Shown: in pieces, positions 1 to 8,086 of the stretch
Layout of the letters: every line of letters starts with the position of its first letter
How positions within the stretch are numbered: position 1 is the stretch's first letter
Origin: Pseudobdellovibrionaceae bacterium
GTDB taxonomy: Bacteria > Bdellovibrionota > Bdellovibrionia > Bdellovibrionales > UBA1609
Direction: 5' to 3'
Assembly: GCA_020635055.1 (NCBI GenBank)
Contig: JACKAN010000012.1
Span: forward strand, 1 to 64,000
Length of the DNA stretch: 64,000 bases
Made by a program: the position numbers and the translations under genes
The notes under the pieces: model-generated
The model's database searches: none
Told to the model about the DNA's origin: nothing
The model's input: the letters and a program-made list of their open reading frames with translations, nothing else

Positions 1-1
1 T

Positions 2-571
2 CTTTTTATTATTGTAGTCATTTTATTTCAAGCTGAAATCCGTGCAGCTCTGGCTCAGATAGGAGCCAACCCGTTCTTGTATAATGTTTCAAAAGCAGAA
101 GAAACACATATACTCGAAGAAATTGCCAAAGGTGCTGTTCACCTTGCCCAAAAAGGTTATGGAGCTTTAATTGTAATTGAAAGAGAAATTGCTTTAGATT
201 ATTTTATAGAAGTTGGAACAGAAATAGATGCGACAATCACATCCGAATTGATTACCACTTTGTTTCACCCCGAGAGCCCTGTACATGATGGGGCATTAGT
301 TATTCGTGGGGGTAGAGCTTTTGCAGTGGGGTGCTTTTTACCCTTAAGCCGGAATCCCATTTTAGATAAAAATTTAGGTACTCGCCATCGAGCGGCTGTG
401 GGCTTAACAGAAGAAACAGATGCCTTTGTTTTAGTAGTTAGTGAGGAGAACAAAACAGTAAGTATGGTTCAAAATGGACAGCTAGAACCCGACGCCGACC
501 ATTCAGACATTCGACAGAAGCTTTATCAAGTTTTTGAACTTAAGTATCGTAGTGAAAGGTCTAACCCATGA
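2..571 (+). CDS. cdaA: Diadenylate cyclase CdaA (DisA_N domain), 5' truncated by window edge
   Basis: Makes cyclic di-AMP from two ATP at the inner membrane. The reading frame is open from base 2, so the start and the N-terminal membrane helices lie outside the window; 189 codons remain. The two DAC signature motifs are present: H-D-G-A-L-V-I (bases about 287-307) and T-R-H-R-A-A-V (about 380-400), which bind nucleotide and metal. The stop overlaps the next start as ATGA, and the order cdaA-ybbR-glmM is the widely conserved c-di-AMP/cell-wall module. An internal ATG at 77 could be taken for a start, but the residues encoded before it (F-Q-A-E-I-R-A-A-L) match the family linker, so this is a partial gene and not a short one. 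Confidence 0.93.
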   Translation, partial: LFIIVVILFQAEIRAALAQIGANPFLYNVSKAEETHILEEIAKGAVHLAQKGYGALIVIEREIALDYFIEVGTEIDATITSELITTLFHPESPVHDGALVIRGGRAFAVGCFLPLSRNPILDKNLGTRHRAAVGLTEETDAFVLVVSEENKTVSMVQNGQLEPDADHSDIRQKLYQVFELKYRSERSNP

Positions 572-984
572 TAAAAACAAGCTCTAAAGTGATTAGCGAA
601 CAGGTTTTATCTAATGGGGCTTATAAATTTGTAGCACTGATTGCATCGATAATTCTGTGGTTAACAGTACTTGGGCGCAAAGACGCAGTAATTACCCATG
701 AAGTTGGGGTTAAATTTGAAACTCAATCCAGTGTAGTACTAGATTATGATTCTAGTTTAAAAATCAGAATGAAAATTCTAGGTCCAAGAAAAATGTTAAA
801 AGAGTATTCAGATAGTGTAACAAATATTACTTTCGACTTGAAGGAACGCGCACCCGGTGTATACAGTATTCCCGTAACAGGGAAAGATTTAAATTTGCCA
901 ATGAGCTTAAAACTCATTGCCCTTCAACCGGAAGAAATAAATATAAAAATTATGAATAGGGAAAAAAATGACAAAGACAATTAA
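568..984 (+). CDS. YbbR-domain protein, CdaA regulator (CdaR-like)
   Basis: Short (138 aa) membrane-anchored protein with one N-terminal transmembrane helix (about residues 20-36) followed by a single YbbR-like beta domain facing the periplasm. Known family members bind CdaA and modulate c-di-AMP synthesis; Firmicutes CdaR usually carries several YbbR repeats, so this is a one-repeat version. It overlaps cdaA by 4 bases (ATGA) and glmM by 17 bases, indicating translational coupling. Identification rests mainly on position plus the hydrophobic-helix and beta-rich architecture; the sequence itself is divergent. Confidence 0.8.
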   Translation: MIKTSSKVISEQVLSNGAYKFVALIASIILWLTVLGRKDAVITHEVGVKFETQSSVVLDYDSSLKIRMKILGPRKMLKEYSDSVTNITFDLKERAPGVYSIPVTGKDLNLPMSLKLIALQPEEINIKIMNREKNDKDN

Positions 985-2347
985 TACACCAAAAATATTT
1001 GGCACAGATGGAATTCGCGGAACGGCCAACCACTTTCCTATGACATCAGATATTGTTTTAAAAGTAGGTCAGGCCATGGGTTATATTTTACGGCAACAGC
1101 CCAAACGTAAGGGGAGTGGCCGTATGGTTCTTATTGGCAAGGACACACGCATATCTGGTTATATGTTGGAACAAGCACTATCTAGTGGATTTAATTCTAT
1201 GGGAGTTAGAGTGCATCTAACAGGACCTCTTCCAACACCAGGTATTGGTTTTTTAGCTAGAAATATGCGAGCCGATGCGGGCATTGTGATTTCAGCTTCT
1301 CACAATGCTTTTGGTGACAATGGTATAAAGATATTTGGTGCTGATGGTTTTAAAATCACTGCTGAAATGGAAAAAGAAATTGAACACTTGGTTTTTAATG
1401 AAGATTTGAATTCTTTATTGGTCGAGCCGTCATTGATTGGTCGGACCCGACGCATTGATGATGCTGTAGGAAGATACATTGTATATGCTAAAAATGCATT
1501 CCCCATGCACTTAACTCTAGAGGGCTTAAGAATTGTTGTCGATTGCGCCAATGGGGCCTCCTATCATGTTGCTCCGGCAATTTTTGAAGAATTGGGTGCT
1601 GAAGTTATCATTCTTAGTGACGAACCTAACGGATACAATATTAATGATAAAGTAGGAGCTTTATTTCCGCAAAAAACTGCCAATGCAGTTTTAAAATACC
1701 GTGCTGATTTAGGAATTAGTTTGGATGGAGATGCGGATAGAGTGATTATGGTAGATGAAAAAGGTCGCATAGTTAATGGTGACCATATTTTAGCTCTTTG
1801 TGCGCTTCACTTACATAGAAAAAAAGCCCTTCCCCAGAACACGGTCGTAGCTACAGAAATGAGCAATGCTGGCCTAGAGGTTTGTTTAAATAAACATGGT
1901 ATTAAAGTAGTAAGAACAGATGTTGGCGACAAATATGTGGTCGAAGAAATGAGAAAGCATGGTTACACCCTTGGGGGAGAGCAATCAGGACATATAATTC
2001 ATCTTAATCATAGCACCACAGGTGATGGTTGTGTGGCAGCTTTAAATGTTCTTGAAGTGATGCAACAGGAGGGCAAACCTTTAAGTGAATTGAAAGATGT
2101 AATGATCGATATGCCTCAAGTTCTTATCAACACTCGAATTAAAGAAAAAATTCCATTTGAAAATATTGAAGGTTATAATGAAATCGTTCATTCTATGCAA
2201 AAACAACTGGGTTCAGAGGGGAGAATTTTTGTACGTTACTCTGGAACCGAGCCACTAGTAAGAGTTTTAGTTGAGGGATATGATAAAAGAATGATCACTT
2301 CTCAAGCTGAGGAAATAGCAAGTTTTCTTCAAAAGAAATTGGGGTAA
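968..2347 (+). CDS. glmM: Phosphoglucosamine mutase GlmM
   Basis: Converts glucosamine-6-phosphate to glucosamine-1-phosphate, a cytoplasmic step to UDP-GlcNAc for peptidoglycan and lipopolysaccharide. At 459 aa it has normal length. Visible motifs: N-terminal F-G-T-D-G-I-R-G; the active-site phosphoserine loop I-S-A-S-H-N at 108-113 (serine 111); the Mg-binding D-G-D-A-D-R; and the C-terminal phosphate-binding R-Y-S-G-T-E-P. The start lies inside the end of the ybbR gene, which suits a coupled operon. In other bacteria c-di-AMP cyclase CdaA and GlmM interact physically, and that arrangement is retained here. Confidence 0.97.
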   Translation: MTKTINTPKIFGTDGIRGTANHFPMTSDIVLKVGQAMGYILRQQPKRKGSGRMVLIGKDTRISGYMLEQALSSGFNSMGVRVHLTGPLPTPGIGFLARNMRADAGIVISASHNAFGDNGIKIFGADGFKITAEMEKEIEHLVFNEDLNSLLVEPSLIGRTRRIDDAVGRYIVYAKNAFPMHLTLEGLRIVVDCANGASYHVAPAIFEELGAEVIILSDEPNGYNINDKVGALFPQKTANAVLKYRADLGISLDGDADRVIMVDEKGRIVNGDHILALCALHLHRKKALPQNTVVATEMSNAGLEVCLNKHGIKVVRTDVGDKYVVEEMRKHGYTLGGEQSGHIIHLNHSTTGDGCVAALNVLEVMQQEGKPLSELKDVMIDMPQVLINTRIKEKIPFENIEGYNEIVHSMQKQLGSEGRIFVRYSGTEPLVRVLVEGYDKRMITSQAEEIASFLQKKLG

Positions 2348-2349
2348 GG

Positions 2350-3864
2350 ATGCGACTGGCGACTTCGGATCAATCTCGAGAAATCGATGAAATTAGCCAA
2401 AAAGCCTATGGGCTGACGGGTGATATTCTAATGGAATCAGCTGGAGCTTTAGCCGCAAGAGAAATCTATCAATCTTTTTTTCCAGAATTATCACGCGGAA
2501 CAATGGGTGTTATTTGTGGTCCTGGAAATAATGGCGGGGATGGTTTAGTTGTAGCTCGCCATATGCATTCCATGGGCTATAGAGATTTGCTTGTTTTTTT
2601 GGTAGCTCCCAAAGAACAATATTCCAGTTTATTTGAACTGCAATATCAACGCTCTATAAAACAGGGATTAAAAATTATAGATTTAGTGGTTTCTTCAGAA
2701 AAAATAGATCAAATTAAATCCTGTGAATTGGTAGTAGATGCCATTTTTGGTATTGGGCTGTCAAAAAAAGTGGAAGGCCTATTTCAAAAAACATTTGATA
2801 TTATTAATTCTATTAAAGCACCTGTTGTAAGTTTGGATACACCCTCTGGATTGGATTGTAATACGGGAGTAGTAGAGGGTTCTGTTGTAAAAGCGGACAT
2901 GACTATCACTTTTGGCTTAGCTAAGCCAGGCTTTTTTGTTTCTGATGGACCAGAGTTTGTTGGCAAACTTAGAATTTTACCCATTGGTTTTCCTTTTGAG
3001 GCATTAAGAGGGGTGGCTACCACACATTTTTTATTTAATGAAAAGTTGGCAAGAAGATATTTACGCGGAAGAAAAAACATGACCAATAAAAGTGATTATG
3101 GTCATTTGTTATTGGTTGCGGGTAAACAAGGGATGTGGGGCGCTGGGGCATTAGCGGCATTAAGTGCATATCGCATGGGAACAGGCTATGTGACTTGGAC
3201 CAGTTTTGAGACACCTACGCAAAGTTTACAAGAAGCTCCAGAAGTCTTAACTGCAAATATAAATGACTTGGCTTTATGGAATGAAAAAAAATATACAGCC
3301 ATGGCTGTTGGTCCAGGTCTGGGTGTTTCCCAGGACACTGCTGATTTAATTTCTAAAATGAAGGAGCAGAAGGTGGAAGTTGCGGTATTGGATGCAGACG
3401 CAATCACAACCTGTGTTCAATACAATTTGTTTCCTTTGCCACCCAATTGGGTTTTGACTCCTCACACAGGTGAGCTTTCAAGAATCATAAAAGAAGATGT
3501 AAGAAAAATTGAACAAAATCGCTTTGCAGCAGCACTTAAGGGAGCGGAAATTACAGGTTGTCATCTTTTGTTAAAAGGTTATCGTACCCTTATTGCCTAT
3601 GAGAATCGATGTATGGTTATTAACTCGGGCAATTCAGCACTAGCTAAGGCGGGTACAGGAGATGTCTTAACGGGTATGATTGGATCTTTATTAGCTCAAG
3701 GACACGACACTCTACAAGCATCGGCGACAGCGGCTTACATTCATGGTCGTATGGCTGATGAGTGGGTGCGTATTGGTAATGATAAGAGTTCACTCACGGC
3801 TAGTGATTTAAAAGATCATTTGCCTTCTTTAATGTCTCGATTGGCTGGCGGAACTTTAGTTTAA
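2350..3864 (+). CDS. nnr: Bifunctional NAD(P)HX epimerase/dehydratase
   Basis: Metabolite-repair enzyme. The N-terminal YjeF_N domain (about 1-215) epimerises hydrated NAD(P)H, and the C-terminal ribokinase-like domain (about 230-495) dehydrates it using ADP. Seen: G-P-G-N-N-G-G-D-G near residue 56, typical of the epimerase nucleotide-binding loop, and N-S-G-N-S-A-L-A-K-A-G-T-G-D-V-L-T-G near residue 430, the dehydratase anion-hole/catalytic aspartate signature. At 504 aa it is the normal fused length. It starts 2 bases after the glmM stop and is probably the last gene of that operon. Its 3' end overlaps convergent tsaE by 9 bases. Confidence 0.95.
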   Translation: MRLATSDQSREIDEISQKAYGLTGDILMESAGALAAREIYQSFFPELSRGTMGVICGPGNNGGDGLVVARHMHSMGYRDLLVFLVAPKEQYSSLFELQYQRSIKQGLKIIDLVVSSEKIDQIKSCELVVDAIFGIGLSKKVEGLFQKTFDIINSIKAPVVSLDTPSGLDCNTGVVEGSVVKADMTITFGLAKPGFFVSDGPEFVGKLRILPIGFPFEALRGVATTHFLFNEKLARRYLRGRKNMTNKSDYGHLLLVAGKQGMWGAGALAALSAYRMGTGYVTWTSFETPTQSLQEAPEVLTANINDLALWNEKKYTAMAVGPGLGVSQDTADLISKMKEQKVEVAVLDADAITTCVQYNLFPLPPNWVLTPHTGELSRIIKEDVRKIEQNRFAAALKGAEITGCHLLLKGYRTLIAYENRCMVINSGNSALAKAGTGDVLTGMIGSLLAQGHDTLQASATAAYIHGRMADEWVRIGNDKSSLTASDLKDHLPSLMSRLAGGTLV

Positions 3865-4293
3865 TTTTTGAAATTTTATTTTTCGAACATTTAGTTCTTC
3901 AGTGTGTTCTAATTTTATGTGCCATCTTGGACAATTTTTAGGAATGTATTTCTCGTCTAATAAATTTGACCATTCAATAAAAATTAAGGCCTTTTCTTCA
4001 AACAAATCCCAAAACCCTGAAGAATCCAAATCTTGAGAATTTTTTAAACGATAAAGATCTACATGATAAATAGGAAAACTAGTGCCTACATATTCATTTA
4101 TCAAAGTAAATGTTGGAGAATGCACTTCAGATTTACTTGTTAAGTTAGAAACTAAAAAATGTGTAAATTGAGTTTTACCTGTTCCCAACTCTCCCTCTAA
4201 TGTAATGATGAGAGGAGTGGTGATTTGATTAGATAAGCTTTGGCAATAAGCTTTGAGTTCTTGCAAATTTAGTAGTAGTTCTTGAGATTTCAT
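3856..4293 (-). CDS. tsaE: tRNA threonylcarbamoyladenosine biosynthesis ATPase TsaE
   Basis: P-loop ATPase that supports the TsaB-TsaD complex in making the t6A37 modification of ANN-decoding tRNAs. A Walker A motif G-E-L-G-T-G-K-T lies near residue 35 and the family signature H-V-D-L-Y-R-L near residue 86. Length is 145 aa from the ATG at 4293, which follows the upstream stop by 1 base. A TTG at 4302 in the same frame would add three residues and overlap the upstream gene; I prefer the ATG. It forms a two-gene operon with the repeat-containing gene at 4295-5713 and converges on the nnr gene. Confidence 0.93.
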   Translation of the reverse strand: MKSQELLLNLQELKAYCQSLSNQITTPLIITLEGELGTGKTQFTHFLVSNLTSKSEVHSPTFTLINEYVGTSFPIYHVDLYRLKNSQDLDSSGFWDLFEEKALIFIEWSNLLDEKYIPKNCPRWHIKLEHTEELNVRKIKFQKLN

Positions 4294-4294
4294 A

Positions 4295-5713
4295 TTAAGC
4301 AACAGTTCTTAAATTTTCTAAAACAGGTTTTATTTTTTCCGTGACACTTTCAACCTTCTCTAAAACTTCTATGTTTGAAGAGAGATCTTTCGTCGCCACT
4401 GCTAAAAGCATTCCAGCAATAAAAGAATCATATTTAATTGGGGTTAAGGTCACATGAGTTGGCTTGTTTGTAAATCCCCAATTATTAAAAAAACTATCAT
4501 TAATATGATTGGACGAAATGGGTCCATGAAAAGGTTGGCCAGATGTTTTTACAATTCTAAAAATGCATGGATCTGTGATTTCAAATGGAAGTATGGCATT
4601 CTTGTCTTTAGGTTTCCAATTGGCATCATTCATCCAGTGTCTTAGTTTATCCCCTTCAAACATTAAAACCATAACTGAGGTAAAATCCGTGTGGAGTTCA
4701 TTAAAAAAATGTTGCAATTGGGGATTAAAACCTACTGTGCTTTCTAAACTCTCGGCGGTTAAGGGTTCAGAAGAAGTGGTGATAATGGCTGTAGTTTTTG
4801 GCGAAACACTCAAACCAGCCGGAGTCTCTGCGTTTAAACCAGCCGGAGCTTGTAAGTTTAAACCCGCAGGAGCTTCTGTTTTAGGTGTTGAGTTTTCAGT
4901 TAATCCTTCTGGCGCCTTCAAGCCAGCAGGGGCGTCTAAGTTCAAGCCAGCCGGAGCGTCTAAGTTCAAGCCAGCTGGAGCATCTAAGTTCAAACCAGCC
5001 GGAGCATCTAAGTTCAAGCCAGCCGGAGCATCTAAGTTCAAGCCAGCAGGAGCATCTAAGTTCAAGCCAGCAGGAGCGTCTGAGTTCAAGCCAGCCGGGG
5101 CGTCTGTTGTAGGTTTTGAGTTTCCAGTTAAACCCTCTGACACATTCAAAGCTGCCTGGGGCTGTAAATTAATTCTTGTAGGAGTGTCAGTGAGTGTTGG
5201 GCTTGAAAGATCTTTTTGAATATTTTTCTGGGGAGAACTTAGAGCGGGTGTTGTAGCAGAAACTGGAGCGGCGGGTGTTGGAGCGGGTGCTGGAGCAGTT
5301 GCTTCTTTTTTAACCTGGCTATTGAGTTCCTTCCATCTTTTTTCTAAGTCTGTGCTGCTGGCCAATAAATAACATACGGGAAAGCTCCAATGAATATCTG
5401 ACCGAGGCTCAATACAAGCTATAAATATGGTGTTGTCCCACTCGACAATGGGAATAAAATTTTCTGACCAATTGGAAATGGAACGAACAATATCCCACCA
5501 AGAATTATCTGTAGGTTGTAAAAAATATTCCGATTTAAGTATGGGTAATTGATAGTAGTTTTGGGCCCATTTTAGATAGTCTGAATTTTTAATTTTTTTA
5601 TTTTTTAAACACCAAAAGGTAAAGTTCTCCGCACTCTTGGCTTCCTTTAACCAATCCATTGCCATTTCATCAGAGATATTAAAGAATTTTAACCATTCTC
5701 TTGTTAATTTCAT
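4295..5713 (-). CDS. Unknown protein with Ala/Pro linker, tandem DAPAGLNL repeats and C-terminal GAF-like domain
   Basis: 472 aa without signal peptide. An N-terminal domain (about 1-140) of Trp-rich helices resembles the type II secretion ATPase N-terminal (MSHEN-like) fold in general pattern only. It is followed by an A-P-rich linker, a region of 8-residue repeats (eight head-to-tail copies plus scattered degenerate A-P-A-G-L and P-E-G-L units, about residues 195-300) and a C-terminal domain (about 325-470) with a GAF-like alternation ending in an amphipathic helix. The repeats are exactly 24 nt in period. The gene is co-transcribed with tsaE (1-base gap). No family assigned; a cytoplasmic scaffold or sensor is only a guess. 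Confidence 0.75.
   Translation of the reverse strand: MKLTREWLKFFNISDEMAMDWLKEAKSAENFTFWCLKNKKIKNSDYLKWAQNYYQLPILKSEYFLQPTDNSWWDIVRSISNWSENFIPIVEWDNTIFIACIEPRSDIHWSFPVCYLLASSTDLEKRWKELNSQVKKEATAPAPAPTPAAPVSATTPALSSPQKNIQKDLSSPTLTDTPTRINLQPQAALNVSEGLTGNSKPTTDAPAGLNSDAPAGLNLDAPAGLNLDAPAGLNLDAPAGLNLDAPAGLNLDAPAGLNLDAPAGLKAPEGLTENSTPKTEAPAGLNLQAPAGLNAETPAGLSVSPKTTAIITTSSEPLTAESLESTVGFNPQLQHFFNELHTDFTSVMVLMFEGDKLRHWMNDANWKPKDKNAILPFEITDPCIFRIVKTSGQPFHGPISSNHINDSFFNNWGFTNKPTHVTLTPIKYDSFIAGMLLAVATKDLSSNIEVLEKVESVTEKIKPVLENLRTVA
4930..5106 (-). repeat. 24-bp tandem repeat coding for D-A-P-A-G-L-N-L
   Basis: About eight consecutive 24-nt units, with period marks at roughly 4932, 4956, 4980, 5004, 5028, 5052, 5076 and 5100, read on the minus strand inside the 472-aa gene. 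Units differ mostly at third codon positions (GCG/GCA, CCA/CCG), so the peptide is kept while the DNA drifts. Related degenerate units flank the array on both sides (about 4810-4925 and 5105-5150). Confidence 0.9.
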
Positions 5714-5801
5714 CTCTTAACTCATCGGAATTCTGGGTATTTAAGTGAAGATGAAGATAATTTCTAGACCTTAGTCTTTGCTCATGCTATAGACCAGAAA
5801 T

Positions 5802-7019
5802 ATGACGCATCAGCCTTTAACTGTTTGCGGGAGCAAAAATATCTATTTGGATCACAATGCAACAACACCTGTTTCAAAAAGTGTTATTGAAAATGTACCA
5901 AATTGGCTAGAAGCTTGGGGTAATCCCAGTTCTATTCATTGGAATGGAAGACAGCCCAAAGCCATACTTAGAGAGTCCCGTAAAAAAATTTCTGCTTTAC
6001 TAAAAGCCAGTTCTCCACTGGAATTAATTTTTACTAGTGGTGGTAGTGAAGCTAATAATTTAGCTTTGTGGGGAAGTGTATTAAAAATTCAAAGTTTTTT
6101 TCCAGAAAGAACGGAGTTAATTACCAGTGTCGTAGAACATCCCTCTGTTTTAAAAACAATGGAAGCCATTGCCAAATATAAAAATATGACATTGCATAAA
6201 ATATCTGTGAATCAAAATGGAGAAATTGATCTCGATGACTACTTTGGAAAGCTAAATGAAAAAACAGCTTTGGTTTCTATTATGTCTGCTAACAATGAAA
6301 CGGGTTCACTTTTTCCAATTAAAAAAATGGTCAGAAAAGCCCATGAAGTAGGAGCTATATTTCATACGGATGCGGTGCAAGCTCTTGGTAAAATTGCAGT
6401 GGATGTAAAAACATGGGGAGTGGATATGGCCAGCTTTTCCGCTCATAAGTTTTACGCCTTAAAGGGTTGTGGGGTTCTTTATGTTAAGCAAGGAACAGCA
6501 CTGGAAAGTCAAATTTTTGGTGGTGGTCAAGAACGCGGTCGTCGCGCAGGTACAGAAAATATTTTAGCCATTGCCGCTTTTGCAAAAATGTCTGATTGCC
6601 AAGAAGACATTGCGAATTACACAATGCAAATGGCAGAGTTGCGCGACTTTATGGAAACACAAATTTTAAATGTGATTCCTGACATTGAAGTTGTGGGTGG
6701 GCAGGGAAAGCGGCTTCCCAACACGAGTAGTTTGATTATTAAAAATGTAAATGGAGAAAGTTTATTAATAAATTTGGATATGCAGGGTGTTTCCGTAAGT
6801 ACAGGTGCGGCCTGTAGTGCGGGAAATCCCGAGCCCAGTCCAGTATTAATTGCCATGGGATATTCTCGTCAACAAGCACAATCCAGCTTGAGATTGAGTA
6901 TTGGTTGGACCACAACAAAAGAAGAAATTCTCAAATTTGTAAATATATTAAAAGAGGTTGTTATTCATTTGAGAAACCTCGAAGCAGAGGAAAAATCATG
7001 GAAAAACCAAGAGTCTTAG
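5802..7019 (+). CDS. Cysteine desulfurase, NifS/IscS family
   Basis: PLP enzyme that removes sulfur from cysteine for Fe-S clusters and thiolated tRNA. 405 aa. Visible: Y-L-D-H-N-A-T-T-P near residue 16; T-S-G-G-S-E-A-N-N-L; the PLP lysine in S-F-S-A-H-K-F-Y; and the persulfide cysteine in T-G-A-A-C-S-A-G-N-P-E-P-S. The gene overlaps mnmA by 22 bases, so the likely job here is supplying sulfur to MnmA for 2-thiouridine, as in other desulfurase-mnmA pairs. No IscU or regulator adjoins it, which argues against a dedicated Isc operon. Confidence 0.94.
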   Translation: MTHQPLTVCGSKNIYLDHNATTPVSKSVIENVPNWLEAWGNPSSIHWNGRQPKAILRESRKKISALLKASSPLELIFTSGGSEANNLALWGSVLKIQSFFPERTELITSVVEHPSVLKTMEAIAKYKNMTLHKISVNQNGEIDLDDYFGKLNEKTALVSIMSANNETGSLFPIKKMVRKAHEVGAIFHTDAVQALGKIAVDVKTWGVDMASFSAHKFYALKGCGVLYVKQGTALESQIFGGGQERGRRAGTENILAIAAFAKMSDCQEDIANYTMQMAELRDFMETQILNVIPDIEVVGGQGKRLPNTSSLIIKNVNGESLLINLDMQGVSVSTGAACSAGNPEPSPVLIAMGYSRQQAQSSLRLSIGWTTTKEEILKFVNILKEVVIHLRNLEAEEKSWKNQES

Positions 7020-8086
7020 TGGCAATGAGTGGTGGCGTGGACAGCTCAGTAGCTGCAGCCTTGTTAGTGGAACAAGGTTACGAAGTTATTGGCTGTACAA
7101 TGCAAGTTTGGGATTATAGTAAAGATAGCAGTTGCGAAATTGTCGAGGGCAATGGCACTTGCTGTTCCAGCATAGACGTGGATGATGCGAGAGCTGTAGC
7201 TGATCATTTGGGAATTCCTTTTTATGTCATCAACTGTGAAGAGCCCTTTGAACACTTTGTAATTAAAGATTTTATTAATTCATATTTAGAGGGGAGAACA
7301 CCCATCCCCTGTGTCCATTGCAATACATTTTTAAAATTTGATCATTTGTTAAAAAAAATGAAAGAGCTTCGTTGCGATTATTTGGCTACAGGTCACTATG
7401 CGGAATCACAAGAAATTTCTGATTCGCGCTGGGGTCTCATTACAAGTGAAGACTCTTGGAAAGATCAAACTTATTTTTTGTTTACTCTGCAAACAGAGAT
7501 TCTACCAAAATTAATTTTTCCTGTAGGGAAAATGGAAAAGCCAAAGGTGCGTCAATTGGCAGAAGAAATGGGTTTGCCCGTAGCTAAGAAAAGAGACTCC
7601 ACGGGCATTTGTTTTATAGGCAATAAAGGATACAAAAATTTTCTTGAGGAAAACGTACCTAAGGAAAAGTTCAAACCAGGTTTGCTAAAACGATGGGACT
7701 CTGGTGAAACATTGGGAGAACATAGTGGCATCCACAATTTTACATATGGTCAAAGAAAAGGTTTAGGAATCAGTTCAGAAAAGCCCCTTTATGTTGTTAA
7801 GGTAGATCCTATGACATGTGAAGTGTGGTTGGGAGAAGAAGAAGAGCTGTACTCCACTGAACTTGAGGTGGACAATGTAAATTGGTTAGACGAATTTAAT
7901 GATGATGAAAAACTAAGAGTCAAAGTGCGTTTTGCACATCAAGGAGCCCAAGCAAATATTTTAAAAACAGAGATAGAAGGCAGATATAAAATTGTTTTTG
8001 ATGAAAAACAAAGAGCTATTACTCCTGGGCAAGCGGCCGTTGTATACAGAGATCGTCAATTGATTGGTGGAGGATGGATTCTGTGA
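6998..8086 (+). CDS. mnmA: tRNA-specific 2-thiouridylase MnmA
   Basis: Thiolates U34 of Lys/Glu/Gln tRNAs using ATP and persulfide sulfur. The PP-loop S-G-G-V-D-S-S-V-A-A lies near residue 11; the catalytic cysteine pair is C-V-H-C-N (about residue 102) and S-T-G-I-C-F-I-G (about residue 200). I take the ATG at 6998 (362 aa) because it follows a purine-rich ribosome binding site (GCAGAGGA) and matches family N-termini; the frame is open upstream to an ATG at 6905 inside the desulfurase gene, which would add 31 unrelated residues. It overlaps the desulfurase by 22 bases and mtaB by 13. Confidence 0.96.
   Translation: MEKPRVLVAMSGGVDSSVAAALLVEQGYEVIGCTMQVWDYSKDSSCEIVEGNGTCCSSIDVDDARAVADHLGIPFYVINCEEPFEHFVIKDFINSYLEGRTPIPCVHCNTFLKFDHLLKKMKELRCDYLATGHYAESQEISDSRWGLITSEDSWKDQTYFLFTLQTEILPKLIFPVGKMEKPKVRQLAEEMGLPVAKKRDSTGICFIGNKGYKNFLEENVPKEKFKPGLLKRWDSGETLGEHSGIHNFTYGQRKGLGISSEKPLYVVKVDPMTCEVWLGEEEELYSTELEVDNVNWLDEFNDDEKLRVKVRFAHQGAQANILKTEIEGRYKIVFDEKQRAITPGQAAVVYRDRQLIGGGWIL

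Noticed and set aside
4930..5106. Regular 24-bp repeats as a CRISPR-like array
   Set aside because: Units are head to tail with no spacers and are in frame within a coding sequence.
4563..5219. Plus-strand 218-codon open frame with F-K-P-A-G-A-S-K repeats
   Set aside because: It is the antisense of the 24-bp repeat array in the minus-strand 472-aa gene; a 24-nt period with GC-rich third positions keeps several frames open.
6905..6997. Upstream ATG as the mnmA start
   Set aside because: Would add 31 residues unlike MnmA and lies deep in the desulfurase gene; the ATG at 6998 has a ribosome site and matches the family.
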